The notes beneath the pieces were generated by a model. That model was not told where the DNA came from. It worked only from the letters and a program-made list of their open reading frames with translations, and searched no databases. The position numbers were made by a program, and so were the translations under genes. From contig NZ_OY776488.1 in assembly GCF_963675635.1 (NCBI RefSeq), positions 2,190,001 through 2,254,000 on the forward strand: a stretch of 64,000 bases of DNA, in the 5' to 3' direction. Numbering within the stretch: the first letter of the stretch is position 1; every line of letters starts with the position of its first letter. The stretch is from an uncultured Pseudodesulfovibrio sp. Its GTDB lineage: Bacteria > Desulfobacterota > Desulfovibrionia > Desulfovibrionales > Desulfovibrionaceae. Below, piece after piece: positions 19,324-27,501 of the stretch.

Positions 19324-19402
19324 GTTGGGTGCTCCAGCACCCAACAACGGCTCTCGCCGAAGGCGCCATCTATCAATAAAAAAGGCCGCTCCCAAAGCGG
19401 CC
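19324..19402. other. Pair of strong hairpins, the second a likely leftward terminator
   Basis: GTTGGGTGCT/AGCACCCAAC (19324-19345) has a 10-bp stem and a 2-base loop. GGCCGCT/AGCGGCC (19384-19402) is preceded by AAAAAA, so on the minus strand it reads as stem plus T-run. No minus-strand gene is evident upstream of it, which makes its role unclear. Confidence 0.5.
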
Positions 19403-19599
19403 CTTCCCTACCTCTTCTCTCCACCCAGAATATCAACCTCCCCCCTCGAAGCTCACCCTTCAAAGTGGCATTTTTTTCACCACCACCGACAAACCATTGA
19501 CGACTAACGGTTTTCAAAGCTTTTCGGCATGGGAAAAAATAGCCATTCTAGACTTTTTTTAGATAGTTATACTCTTAATATAACTTAATAAAATTAATT

Positions 19600-19616
19600 T
19601 GGCATGCATACTGCTT
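19600..19616 (+). promoter_or_regulatory. Sigma-54 promoter of flagellin
   Basis: TGGCATGCATACTGCTT has the -24 GG at 19601-19602 and the -12 GC at 19613-19614, exactly 12 bases apart, and an otherwise good consensus. The AT-rich run upstream (about 19555-19599) could bind IHF or an activator. Predicted start near 19626, 34 bases before the flagellin ATG. Confidence 0.85.
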
Positions 19617-19659
19617 AACAATGCCAAATGGATTTGATAATCGAACAAGGAGGGTTCTG

Positions 19660-20589
19660 ATGTCTTTAGTCATTAACCACAACCTCATGGCGATGAACGC
19701 CCAGAGAAACCTGTCCGACCACTATGGTCGTCTGGGTGTCTCCACCAGGCGTTTGTCATCCGGTCTTCGCGTCGGCACGGCTGCCGATGACGCTGCCGGA
19801 CTGGCGATTCGCGAGCTCATGCGCTCGGAAATCAGCTCACTGCACCAGGGCATTCGTAATGCTTCTGATGCCATTTCGCTGATCCAGACCGCTGACGGCG
19901 CACTGCAGGTCATCGACGAAAAGCTCATTCGCATGAAAGAGCTGGCCATGCAGGCATCCACGGGTACCTACAACTCTGATCAGCGTCTGATCATCGACTC
20001 CGAGTATCAGGCAATGTCCTCGGAAATTACCCGTATCGCCAACGCAACAGATTTTAACGGAATTTATCTCCTGAACGGCAACCTGTCCGGCGACCCTGCC
20101 ATCGATCACGACGGCACAGGTTTGCAGTCCACCGGCCCCCTGAAGATTCACTTCGGCACCGGCAATGACTGCGCAGAAGACTATTACTATGTTGCCATTC
20201 AGGGTTCCACCGCTTCCGCATTCGGTTTGGGTCAGGCTGCGGCACTCGACACCAATAAGACAACCTGGGAAGCGCAGAACGCCGGCAAGGCCATTTCCAC
20301 ACAAGGTCTGGCGCAGGCAGCCATGGAAGCGATCAACAACGCGATCATTTCCAAGGACAAGATCCGCGCAAACCTCGGTTCTATGCAGAACCGTCTGGAA
20401 AACACCATCACCAACCTGGGTATCCAGGCCGAGAACCTGCAGGCAGCTGAATCCCGCATTTCCGACGTCGACGTGGCGCAGGAAATGACAGAATTCGTCC
20501 GCAACCAGATTCTCACCCAGTCAGCAGTTGCCATGCTCGCACAGGCCAACTCTCTGCCGAGAATGGCCATGCAGCTCATCGGCGGCTAA
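19660..20589 (+). CDS. fliC: Flagellin
   Basis: 309 residues from the ATG at 19660, preceded by AAGGAGG. The D0/D1 N-terminus (VINHNLMAMNAQRNL, RLSSGLRVGTAADDAAGLAIRE) and the C-terminal D1/D0 (LGSMQNRLENTI, ESRISDVDVAQEMTEFVR, ending LPRMAMQLIGG) are both complete. The central variable domain is short, about 100 residues, with several Ser/Thr that could be glycosylated. It is transcribed alone, after its own sigma-54 promoter and before a strong terminator. Secreted by the flagellar type III system to form the filament. Confidence 0.96.
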   Translation: MSLVINHNLMAMNAQRNLSDHYGRLGVSTRRLSSGLRVGTAADDAAGLAIRELMRSEISSLHQGIRNASDAISLIQTADGALQVIDEKLIRMKELAMQASTGTYNSDQRLIIDSEYQAMSSEITRIANATDFNGIYLLNGNLSGDPAIDHDGTGLQSTGPLKIHFGTGNDCAEDYYYVAIQGSTASAFGLGQAAALDTNKTTWEAQNAGKAISTQGLAQAAMEAINNAIISKDKIRANLGSMQNRLENTITNLGIQAENLQAAESRISDVDVAQEMTEFVRNQILTQSAVAMLAQANSLPRMAMQLIGG

Positions 20590-20617
20590 CCGACACCGAC
20601 ACACGGCTGAAGACGAT

Positions 20618-20678
20618 CGGAAACCAGCCCCGTGGCAAGGATGCCATGGGGCTCGGTCTCCGGTCGTTTCCGTTTTTT
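20618..20678 (+). terminator. Flagellin terminator
   Basis: An inner stem AGCCCCGTGGCA/TGCCATGGGGCT is enclosed by an outer stem CGGAAAC/GTTTCCG, followed by TTTTTT. The size and T-run make it a strong terminator. On the minus strand it also lies beyond the rnc stop. Confidence 0.85.
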
Positions 20679-20733
20679 CAACCGGCAGGCGCAGGATACC
20701 CCGCACCTTTCGCAGATATTCAAGTCTGTGGGA

Positions 20734-21417
20734 TTATTCTTCGGAAAGGAATTCCAATGCGAACCGAGCCGATTCCTGTTCAGCCCGCTTGACGCTGGTT
20801 CCTATTCCACGGAAGACCTCACCTTCAGGCAGGGTCACGTCAATCATGAACAACTTTTCGTGTTCCGGACCACTGGTCCCAGCCAGCGCATAAATGGGAC
20901 GCTCACGAAACCGTTCCTGCGCCACTTCCTGCAATTTACTTTTGTAGTCCTTGGTCTCAGGCAACATAGCCTCTTCCGGCCACTGATCTTCAAATATATT
21001 CAGGATGGTTTTTTTCGCCACTCCAAACCCGCCGTCCATAAACACGGCTCCTAGCACGGCCTCAAGAGCGTCTGCCAATAAGGCATCCCGATCCCGACCG
21101 CCCTGCAGTTCTTCTCCGCGTCCCAATCTGATATATTTATCCAGTTTGAGATCACGGGCTATAGCTGCAAGGCTCTGTTCTTTCACCAATTGGGAACGAA
21201 TTCTGGTCAGCTGCCCTTCGGCAGCATACGGATATCGCTTGAAACCCTCTTCGGAAATGCAGAGTTCAAGAACTGCATCCCCCAGGAATTCCAGACGTTC
21301 ATTGTCCTGATTGACCTCTTGTTCATTGGCAAAGGAGGAGTGCGTAAGTGCTATCTCCAGAAACTTGACTTGACCAAACCTATGGTGGATACAATCCTGT
21401 AGTTCATCGGTATCCAT
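20734..21417 (-). CDS. rnc: Ribonuclease III
   Basis: 227 residues. The catalytic signature NERLEFLGDAVLEL is complete, and the second acidic pair appears in DALLADALEAVLGAVFMDGG. A C-terminal double-stranded RNA-binding domain begins near DYKSKLQEVAQER and ends with KRAEQESARFALEFL. It processes rRNA and other duplex RNAs. CAGGGGG lies five bases before the ATG. It diverges from the acyl-CoA synthetase gene with only 16 bases between start codons. No era gene is adjacent. Confidence 0.96.
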   Translation of the reverse strand: MDTDELQDCIHHRFGQVKFLEIALTHSSFANEQEVNQDNERLEFLGDAVLELCISEEGFKRYPYAAEGQLTRIRSQLVKEQSLAAIARDLKLDKYIRLGRGEELQGGRDRDALLADALEAVLGAVFMDGGFGVAKKTILNIFEDQWPEEAMLPETKDYKSKLQEVAQERFRERPIYALAGTSGPEHEKLFMIDVTLPEGEVFRGIGTSVKRAEQESARFALEFLSEE

Positions 21418-21433
21418 TCAACCCCCTGTATGT

Positions 21434-23536
21434 ATGCAACCAGACGCACATCTTCGATCTCTATTCAACCCGGACTCCATCGCCATCATTGGCGTATCGA
21501 GGAGCTCGCATAAGCTCGGCAATGTCATTTTGTCCAATTTGATTGCCGCAGGGTACAAGGGGACAATCTTCCCCGTCAATCCCGCAGGGGGAGAAATTCT
21601 CGGCATACCGACTTTTTCCGACATTTCCGCGCTGCCCAAACCTCCGGACCTCGGCATTATTGTCCTGCCACGAGAAAAAGTCCTGAACGCCATGCAGGAA
21701 CTGGCCGAGGCAAATGTCAGTGCCATCTGCGTCATCACTGCCGGTTTTCGCGAAACAGGCAGAGACGGATTCGAAATCGAGATGAAAATGGCAGAACTTG
21801 CCCGGCGCAAAGGGATCACTCTGCTCGGACCCAACACGCTTGGACTCATCAATACGGCTACCGGCCTGAATGCCACCATAGCCCAGGCCAAACCGACCAA
21901 AGGGTCCATAGCCTTCTTTTCGCAGAGCGGGGCGCTCTGCTCAGCCATTCTTGATTGGGCCGACGGCGAGAATATCGGTTTTTCCAAATTCATTTCGCTC
22001 GGCAACAAGGCCGGCATATCCGAAGCAGATGTTCTGGAATCCTTAGGGGAAGACCCGGATACCAAGGTCATCATCGGTTATCTGGAATCCGTTGATGACG
22101 GTCAGAATTTTTTGACAAAAGCCCGGGCTGTGACCAACAAGAAGCCGATCATCATAATCAAAGCAGGCACCACGCAGGCAGGCGCACGGGCAACATCCAG
22201 CCATACAGGCTCCATTGCCGGGTCCGTAATCGCTTCTACCGCCGCCTTCAAACAGGCGGGGATCATCCCGGTGAAAAGCCTTGAATCCCTGTTCGACCTC
22301 GCACGAGCCTTTGCCGAGCAACCGTTACCCAAAGGTCCAAACCTGACCGTGGTCACCAATTCCGGTGGTCCTGGTATTCTGGCAGCCGATGCATGTGAAG
22401 CCGCCAATCTGAATCTAGCCCGTCCGTCGACAGCCACTCTGGAAAAACTGACCGAGGTTCTGCCCCCGTTTGCCGCCATCTACAACCCTATCGACATTAT
22501 CGGTGATGCCAAGGCAGAACGTTATCGCGCCACGCTGGAGGCTGTTGCTCAGGATACAATGACCAACGCCATACTGGTTCTGTTGACACCCACTGCCTCA
22601 GCCGAGATCGAGGCGACGGCTCAAGTGATAATTGATGTGGCACAGACATGTGACAAACCGATTTTCGCAAGCTTCATGGGCGACGAACGCATAGGACCAG
22701 GCCGTGACATGTTGCTGCAGGCAGGCATCCCCTGCTACGGCTACCCGGAGCCTGCCGTGCGCGCCATTTCTGCCATGCATGCTCATTATCAATGGAAAAC
22801 CCGTCCCTATCCGGTAGAAGTCTGTTTCCGACGCGATAAAGGCCGTGCCGAGCGGACCATCCAATCGTTGATGGCGCAGGGTATTTCCGAGCTACCGTTT
22901 TCCGAAGCCATGGACATCGCAATGGCCTACGAACTGCCCGTTCCCGAGACCCGTCTGGTCCGTACCAGTGACCAGGCTGTCCGTGCGGCAAAAAAACTGG
23001 GTTATCCTGTTGCATTGAAACTGGTTTCTCCGCATATTCCCAGCCGCAGTGACGTCAACGGCGTAGCATTGGACCTGGCGACACCACGCGAAGTGCGCGA
23101 CGCATGGCTCGACATCACGTCTCGCGCCCAGCGCAAACGCCCCGGTGCTTATATCGCAGGGTGTCTGGTCCAGACCATGGGCCCGACCAAGGCCCGCGAG
23201 GTCGTCATCCGATTCACGCAGGACCCGCAATTCGGACCGCTTGTCTCCTTCAGCCTGGCAGGACCGTCAGCCGAAGTGCTCGGAGACATAAGCTATAGAC
23301 TGGCCCCATTGACCTTGCAGGACGTTCAGGACATTGTTCGTGAAATTAAGTCGTTCCCCCTGCTTCGAGGCATTCGGGGTGAAGAACCAGTCAATCTGGC
23401 GGCTATAGAAGATATTTTACTGTCCATGTCGCAAATGGCGACGGACTTTCCAGAGATTCGGGAAGCTGAACTCAACCCGATTCTGGTGGATGCCGAAGGT
23501 GCGCTTGTCACCGACCTGCGCTTGACCATCGGCTAA
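21434..23536 (+). CDS. ADP-forming acyl/acetyl-CoA synthetase (fused alpha-beta)
   Basis: 700 residues. N-terminal CoA-binding Rossmann domain (SIAIIGVSRSSHKLGN), two succinyl-CoA-ligase-like domains with the phosphohistidine motif SSHTGSIAG (His257), then a C-terminal ATP-grasp domain from about residue 475 (SEAMDIAMAYELPVPET, VALKLVSPHIPSRSDVNG). This is the single-chain NDP-forming type that couples acetyl-CoA (or related acyl-CoA) and ADP to acid and ATP, or the reverse. No Shine-Dalgarno sequence is visible before the ATG. The next gene, a Pta-like protein, also points to acetyl-CoA metabolism. Confidence 0.9.
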   Translation: MQPDAHLRSLFNPDSIAIIGVSRSSHKLGNVILSNLIAAGYKGTIFPVNPAGGEILGIPTFSDISALPKPPDLGIIVLPREKVLNAMQELAEANVSAICVITAGFRETGRDGFEIEMKMAELARRKGITLLGPNTLGLINTATGLNATIAQAKPTKGSIAFFSQSGALCSAILDWADGENIGFSKFISLGNKAGISEADVLESLGEDPDTKVIIGYLESVDDGQNFLTKARAVTNKKPIIIIKAGTTQAGARATSSHTGSIAGSVIASTAAFKQAGIIPVKSLESLFDLARAFAEQPLPKGPNLTVVTNSGGPGILAADACEAANLNLARPSTATLEKLTEVLPPFAAIYNPIDIIGDAKAERYRATLEAVAQDTMTNAILVLLTPTASAEIEATAQVIIDVAQTCDKPIFASFMGDERIGPGRDMLLQAGIPCYGYPEPAVRAISAMHAHYQWKTRPYPVEVCFRRDKGRAERTIQSLMAQGISELPFSEAMDIAMAYELPVPETRLVRTSDQAVRAAKKLGYPVALKLVSPHIPSRSDVNGVALDLATPREVRDAWLDITSRAQRKRPGAYIAGCLVQTMGPTKAREVVIRFTQDPQFGPLVSFSLAGPSAEVLGDISYRLAPLTLQDVQDIVREIKSFPLLRGIRGEEPVNLAAIEDILLSMSQMATDFPEIREAELNPILVDAEGALVTDLRLTIG

Positions 23537-23611
23537 ATTTTTCGCAATGTGAAATAGATGAGCAGCAGGTGCTTGACCAGCCCAGCTCACGCCATAATTC
23601 AGGAGGTTTCC

Positions 23612-24676
23612 ATGGCAGGTCTCTACATTGGATCGACAACGGGATACTCGGGCAAAAACATGATCGTTATGGGTCTTGGCCTGAGACTACAGAAAGAAGG
23701 CTTCAACGTCGGTTACATGAAACCAGTGGGAGCCATGCCCATGGAAATCGATGGCAAACTCGGCGACGAAGACGCGGCGTTCGTACAGGACGTGCTCGGT
23801 GTCACGGCTGACCCGGAGATGGTCACCCCCGTGGTGGTCACTCAGGACTTCAAGGTCAAAGCGTTCACCGGCAAGATGGACGGCCTCCTCGACAAGATCG
23901 TCGAAGGCTATGCCGCTGTGTCCGAAGGCAAGGACATTACCCTGGTGGCAGGTTCCGGCTCCATGTACTCCGGCAAATACTGCGACACCGATGCAATTTC
24001 CGTCATCAAGAAGCTCGGCATCAAAACCATCATCATTGATCGGTTCCAGAAAGAACTGAAGTATGATTACCTCATGGTTATGAAAGAAACGCTGGGCGAT
24101 CTCATGGCAGGCGTCGTGCTTAACGATGTGCCGCCCAATTTCATGGACGAGATCGACCAACTGCTCGCACCATCACTGGAATCCAAAGGCGTCAAGGTTC
24201 TCGGCGTGATCCCCCGTGACCCGCTCATGGGAGCCATCAAGGTGGGCGATCTGGCAGACCGTCTCGGCGGCAAGATCATCTCTGCCCATAATAAAAGTGA
24301 ACGCGTTGTAGAAACGTTCCTCATCGGCACCATGCAGGTGGAGAACTTCATGACGCATTTCCGCAAGAAGAAAAACTCCGCCATCATCGTGGGTGGAGAC
24401 CGGTCGGATGTCCAGCTCGTGGCACTTGAAGGCGACTGCCCATGTCTTATCCTGACAGGCAACCTGTACCCCAACGACATCATCCTGACTCGCTCAGAGG
24501 TTCTGGAAACACCCATCATCATGGTTCGCGAAGACACCTTCACCGTGGCCAAGAAAATGGATGACATCCTTTCCCGCCACAAATTGCGCGATGCCATCAA
24601 GATCAAGCAGGGTGCGGAACTCGTCGCCAACAACATCGATTTCGAATTCCTGAAAAATGAACTCGGGCTGAAATAG
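23612..24676 (+). CDS. Pta N-terminal-like protein (AAA_26 plus DRTGG)
   Basis: 354 residues from the ATG at 23612, chosen for AGGAGG seven bases upstream. The N-terminal part resembles the dethiobiotin-synthetase/CobQ-like P-loop fold (IGSTTGYSGKNMIVMGLGLRL, with a modified P-loop GYSGKN). The C-terminal ~110 residues are a DRTGG-type domain (SAIIVGGDRSDVQLVALEG). Long phosphotransacetylases carry this same arrangement before the catalytic domain, which is missing here. I infer a regulatory or sensing partner of acetate metabolism, possibly of the adjacent synthetase. A terminator follows. Confidence 0.8.
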   Translation: MAGLYIGSTTGYSGKNMIVMGLGLRLQKEGFNVGYMKPVGAMPMEIDGKLGDEDAAFVQDVLGVTADPEMVTPVVVTQDFKVKAFTGKMDGLLDKIVEGYAAVSEGKDITLVAGSGSMYSGKYCDTDAISVIKKLGIKTIIIDRFQKELKYDYLMVMKETLGDLMAGVVLNDVPPNFMDEIDQLLAPSLESKGVKVLGVIPRDPLMGAIKVGDLADRLGGKIISAHNKSERVVETFLIGTMQVENFMTHFRKKKNSAIIVGGDRSDVQLVALEGDCPCLILTGNLYPNDIILTRSEVLETPIIMVREDTFTVAKKMDDILSRHKLRDAIKIKQGAELVANNIDFEFLKNELGLK

Positions 24677-24698
24677 CTTCAAACACTATCCACAAAAA

Positions 24699-24729
24699 AA
24701 CAGCCTTCCACATTGGGAGGCTGTTTTTT
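24699..24729 (+). terminator. Terminator after the Pta-like gene
   Basis: ACAGCCTTCC/GGGAGGCTGT stem is flanked by AAAAAAA and TTTTTT, so it can also end the convergent DMT transporter transcript. Confidence 0.9.
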
Positions 24730-24786
24730 ATTTGACGGATTCCCCTACTCGAGGGGCAACCAATACTCCCTTGAACAACTCTACCG

Positions 24787-25707
24787 TTATCCTCTTCGCC
24801 CCACCCACACTCCTGCACCGATAACACCACAGGCCGCCAACTGCATAGGCGACATGGATTCCCCCAAAAGGAACCACCCAGACGCAAGCGCCACCGGGGA
24901 CACCATGTTGATGGCTAGCGCGGCCCGCCCGGCAGGCATGAACGTCATGGCCATGTTGTAAAGACCGAATGCCCCCAAGGAAACGAAGAAGCCGAGGTAC
25001 CCGACCGCATACCATGCTGAGAAGGGAATCTCTTCCAACGGCCCAACGCCGGACAGCACGGCTCCCGGCAAAAAGAAAAGAGCTCCGGCCACACACTGCA
25101 TACCCGTAAGCCACCATGTGGAGTAGCGCGTCGACAACCGCTTCATAACCACCATATAGACGGCAGCGCAGACCATAGCTCCAATCTCAAGAACATTACC
25201 CAAAAGCGGATTCGGGGCAGTTGCATCGGGTGCACTGCCGAGGGAAAGCCAGATCACGCCAGCCATGGAAACCGCTATTCCAGTAATACCCCTCAAGGAG
25301 ATTGACTCCTTGAGGATGATCCATGCTCCCATCATGACCAGCAGGGGAACCAGTGCCGAGATCATACCCGCCTGCGCAGAAGTGGTCAGGGCGATGGCAT
25401 ACCCTTCCAATAGAAAATACAGACAGGGCTGCATTAGACAGAGAAAAGACAATACCATCCAATCCCCTTTCCGGTAATCGGGTGCAGGGATGCGTTTAAA
25501 AAGGAACAAGACCATGCAGGCAGCAATAGTCATGCGTAGCCAAACAACCACCATGGGTGAAAAGCCAGCCAGAGCGGTTTTGGTCGCCATGAACGACGTT
25601 CCCCAAAGCAGGACAGCTCCGGCAAGACACAACGGCGCAAGCAGGCGCGGCTCCACATGACGAGGCAGGGCGTCCACAGCAACGCCATCATTCATCGGTT
25701 CTTTCAT
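24787..25707 (-). CDS. DMT-family (EamA) transporter
   Basis: 306 residues from the ATG at 25707, which has CAGGAG seven bases upstream; longer in-frame starts lack this. Ten membrane helices in two EamA repeats are visible: the first opens with LCLAGAVLLWGTSFMATKTALAG, and the second begins near LLGNVLEIGAMVCAAVYMVVMKRL. The family exports amino acids or other small metabolites. The adjacent AraC-type regulator is transcribed in the same direction upstream, a common regulator-exporter layout. Confidence 0.87.
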   Translation of the reverse strand: MKEPMNDGVAVDALPRHVEPRLLAPLCLAGAVLLWGTSFMATKTALAGFSPMVVVWLRMTIAACMVLFLFKRIPAPDYRKGDWMVLSFLCLMQPCLYFLLEGYAIALTTSAQAGMISALVPLLVMMGAWIILKESISLRGITGIAVSMAGVIWLSLGSAPDATAPNPLLGNVLEIGAMVCAAVYMVVMKRLSTRYSTWWLTGMQCVAGALFFLPGAVLSGVGPLEEIPFSAWYAVGYLGFFVSLGAFGLYNMAMTFMPAGRAALAINMVSPVALASGWFLLGESMSPMQLAACGVIGAGVWVGRRG

Positions 25708-25787
25708 CAGAGGTCTCCTGAAATTATTTTCAGAAGCATCATGCAGGGAGGAGAAGAATGAATATTGTATGAAATTGCGGAATCGAA

Positions 25788-26120
25788 TCAACCGATGATT
25801 CCCACTCCAGCCTGATATTGCTGGGGTGTCGCTCCGGTGTACTGCTTGAACACCCGGGAAAAATGACTTTGATCCACAAACCCTGCCTCAACGGCGACCA
25901 GGCTTATCGGTTGGTTCTCCGCCAGAAGTTTTTTACCCAAATCAACCCGAAGCTGATTCTGATACGCATGTGGGGACAACCCAACGGCTGCCTGAAAGAT
26001 CCTGAGTAAGTGATAGCGGCTTATATGCGCTACATCTGACAACTCCCCCAGACTCACCTTTTCAGACAGGTTGGCCGCAAGATATTCTTTGACCCACAGG
26101 ACCGCGCCATCGTGATTCAC
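25788..26120 (-). CDS. AraC-type DNA-binding domain (second half of a split regulator)
   Basis: 110 residues forming a near-complete AraC HTH domain: two helix-turn-helix units (LGELSDVAHISRYHLLRIF and VAVEAGFVDQSHFSRVFKQ) and the closing TPQQYQ. It starts at GTG within the overlap GTGA with the upstream sensor ORF, one frame back. Alone it would lack a ligand-binding domain. Either it is the 3' half of a gene broken by a one-base frameshift, or it is made by translational coupling. See the upstream entry. Confidence 0.75.
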   Translation of the reverse strand: MNHDGAVLWVKEYLAANLSEKVSLGELSDVAHISRYHLLRIFQAAVGLSPHAYQNQLRVDLGKKLLAENQPISLVAVEAGFVDQSHFSRVFKQYTGATPQQYQAGVGIIG

Positions 26121-26626
26121 CGAAGTCGGTACCGCTCCAAACTCGGCATGTCGCGCACCACATCGGCGAGCCCTTCAACCAGGAGAGATTCTTTTTCGAG
26201 TCGTTCGCCACCGCAGCTGATCGCCTTATGCAAAGTAAGCCAATGGGCAACCAGTTCCGGGTCATCCACAACTGGCGACGGAAATGATGGAGGTCCCATC
26301 TCCCGACCAAAGACCTCGGCACCCACTGCTTCAAGCCACGATGAATCCAGATAAAACATACGGTAAATCATGCAGGAATCAGGGTCAGGGTTGCAGACGT
26401 GAACAACGTCTGGCTCAATCAGAACCATGTGTCCGGCTCCGGCAGTGAACGCCGTGCCCTCAAGAGAAAATGTCGTCTGTCCGCTCTCGATGATTCCTAT
26501 GGAATAGGCCGCATGAGAGTGTTTGCGAAAGGCCTCTTCGTTGTAACTCGAATAGCGGACCTCTACACCCGGCAGATCAGGATCACGCCAGAACTGTACA
26601 TCCGTGTTGTTTGGAGTCTTGCCCAT
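26117..26626 (-). CDS. AraC-type cupin sensor domain (first half of a split regulator)
   Basis: 169 residues matching the AraC-binding cupin N-domain (FRKHSHAAYSIGIIESG, FTAGAGHMVLIEPDVVHVCNP). It ends at TGA in the motif CGGTGA, where the downstream HTH ORF begins at GTG. The two ORFs together have the length and domain order of a normal ~280-residue AraC regulator. A -1 shift at the junction would fuse them. The likely target is the DMT exporter downstream. Confidence 0.75.
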   Translation of the reverse strand: MGKTPNNTDVQFWRDPDLPGVEVRYSSYNEEAFRKHSHAAYSIGIIESGQTTFSLEGTAFTAGAGHMVLIEPDVVHVCNPDPDSCMIYRMFYLDSSWLEAVGAEVFGREMGPPSFPSPVVDDPELVAHWLTLHKAISCGGERLEKESLLVEGLADVVRDMPSLERYRLR

Positions 26627-26730
26627 GGTTCAATGGGTATAGGACACACCCTCAACACGTCAACACCAGTGCCTGTTCACACCACACTTTCCAGCACATA
26701 GTGTCATGGAGCAATCCAAGATCTACGGCG

Positions 26731-27444
26731 CTACTCTTTTTTGATCGGATATCGTTGTTTTGTCGCTGGCCTGACTCCCGGTGCAGGCTGCATTTTCATG
26801 GGCTTTCTCATCGGCGCAAGCTGCAATCCGGCCTGACTCAACGTCCAGTTGTCCACGTAGACATGACATTCCGCACCGGCAGCCATATCCTGAATCCAGA
26901 AGCCGGTCTCCATCACATCACGCAGCGTGTCGCTAAACGTCGCAGTATTGGCACTGCCGTACCCAGTGGTTATAGCCCAGCCGTTGGCCTGTGCCTGAGC
27001 ATCTGTCCAACCCGAATCAAATTCAACTGAATAGGTCACATACCCTGAGGCCATTGGGTCAAAATTCTGGATCTGCTTACTCCACCACCAACACCCTTGT
27101 TTGCGCACAAAGATGTAGGCCTTTGGCAAAGTATTGTTCGGACGCAAAAACCAATGTTTCTTCTTGAGATCCATGGAAATTCGACGAAAACCTGCTGCCG
27201 CGAAATCCCCTGTAAATCCGTTATTGGCAAAACTCCCGCCCACGCCGCCAATTCCTCGGAACAACACGCAGGCTCCCGGATTGCCGCCGCTGCCCTCAAA
27301 CCCTTTGGTCGTGTTCCACGTGCCATGTGATGAGGTACCCCAATTGTTGGTGTCAAAAGTCAGCACCCGAGTCTCTGCCATGGCCCCTGATGCCATCGAA
27401 ACCGTCAAGAAACAGAGTATGAGAAAAAAACATGCTTTGGACAT
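26731..27444 (-). CDS. Secreted protein of unknown function
   Basis: 237 residues from the ATG at 27444, which has GGGAGGAG four bases upstream. A cleavable signal peptide (FFLILCFLTVSMASGAMA) is followed by a beta-rich domain with many Trp, Gly and Asn (DTNNWGTSSHGTWN, CWWWSK). The pattern recalls carbohydrate-binding or laminin-G-like jelly rolls found in secreted proteins, but I cannot place it. The tail is proline- and lysine-rich (MRKPMKMQPAPGVRP). It diverges from the MATE gene. Confidence 0.7.
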   Translation of the reverse strand: MSKACFFLILCFLTVSMASGAMAETRVLTFDTNNWGTSSHGTWNTTKGFEGSGGNPGACVLFRGIGGVGGSFANNGFTGDFAAAGFRRISMDLKKKHWFLRPNNTLPKAYIFVRKQGCWWWSKQIQNFDPMASGYVTYSVEFDSGWTDAQAQANGWAITTGYGSANTATFSDTLRDVMETGFWIQDMAAGAECHVYVDNWTLSQAGLQLAPMRKPMKMQPAPGVRPATKQRYPIKKE

Positions 27445-27501
27445 CGCACTCCTCCCTGCAAGAATTTTCCCGCTATAATTCTCTGTATCACGAATGAAGA
27501 A

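Larger units (their letters stand above)
17817..19599. other. 1.8-kb non-coding stretch between flgE and flagellin
   Basis: No gene can be supported here. Several open frames of 60-190 codons exist on both strands, but they follow the tandem repeats, lack ribosome-binding sites and have no family features. The stretch holds terminators, two tandem ~340-bp units with flanking partial copies, a more distant partial copy near 19033-19135, and strong hairpins at 19269-19300, 19324-19345 and 19384-19402. The last 60 bases before the flagellin promoter are AT-rich. Confidence 0.8.
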
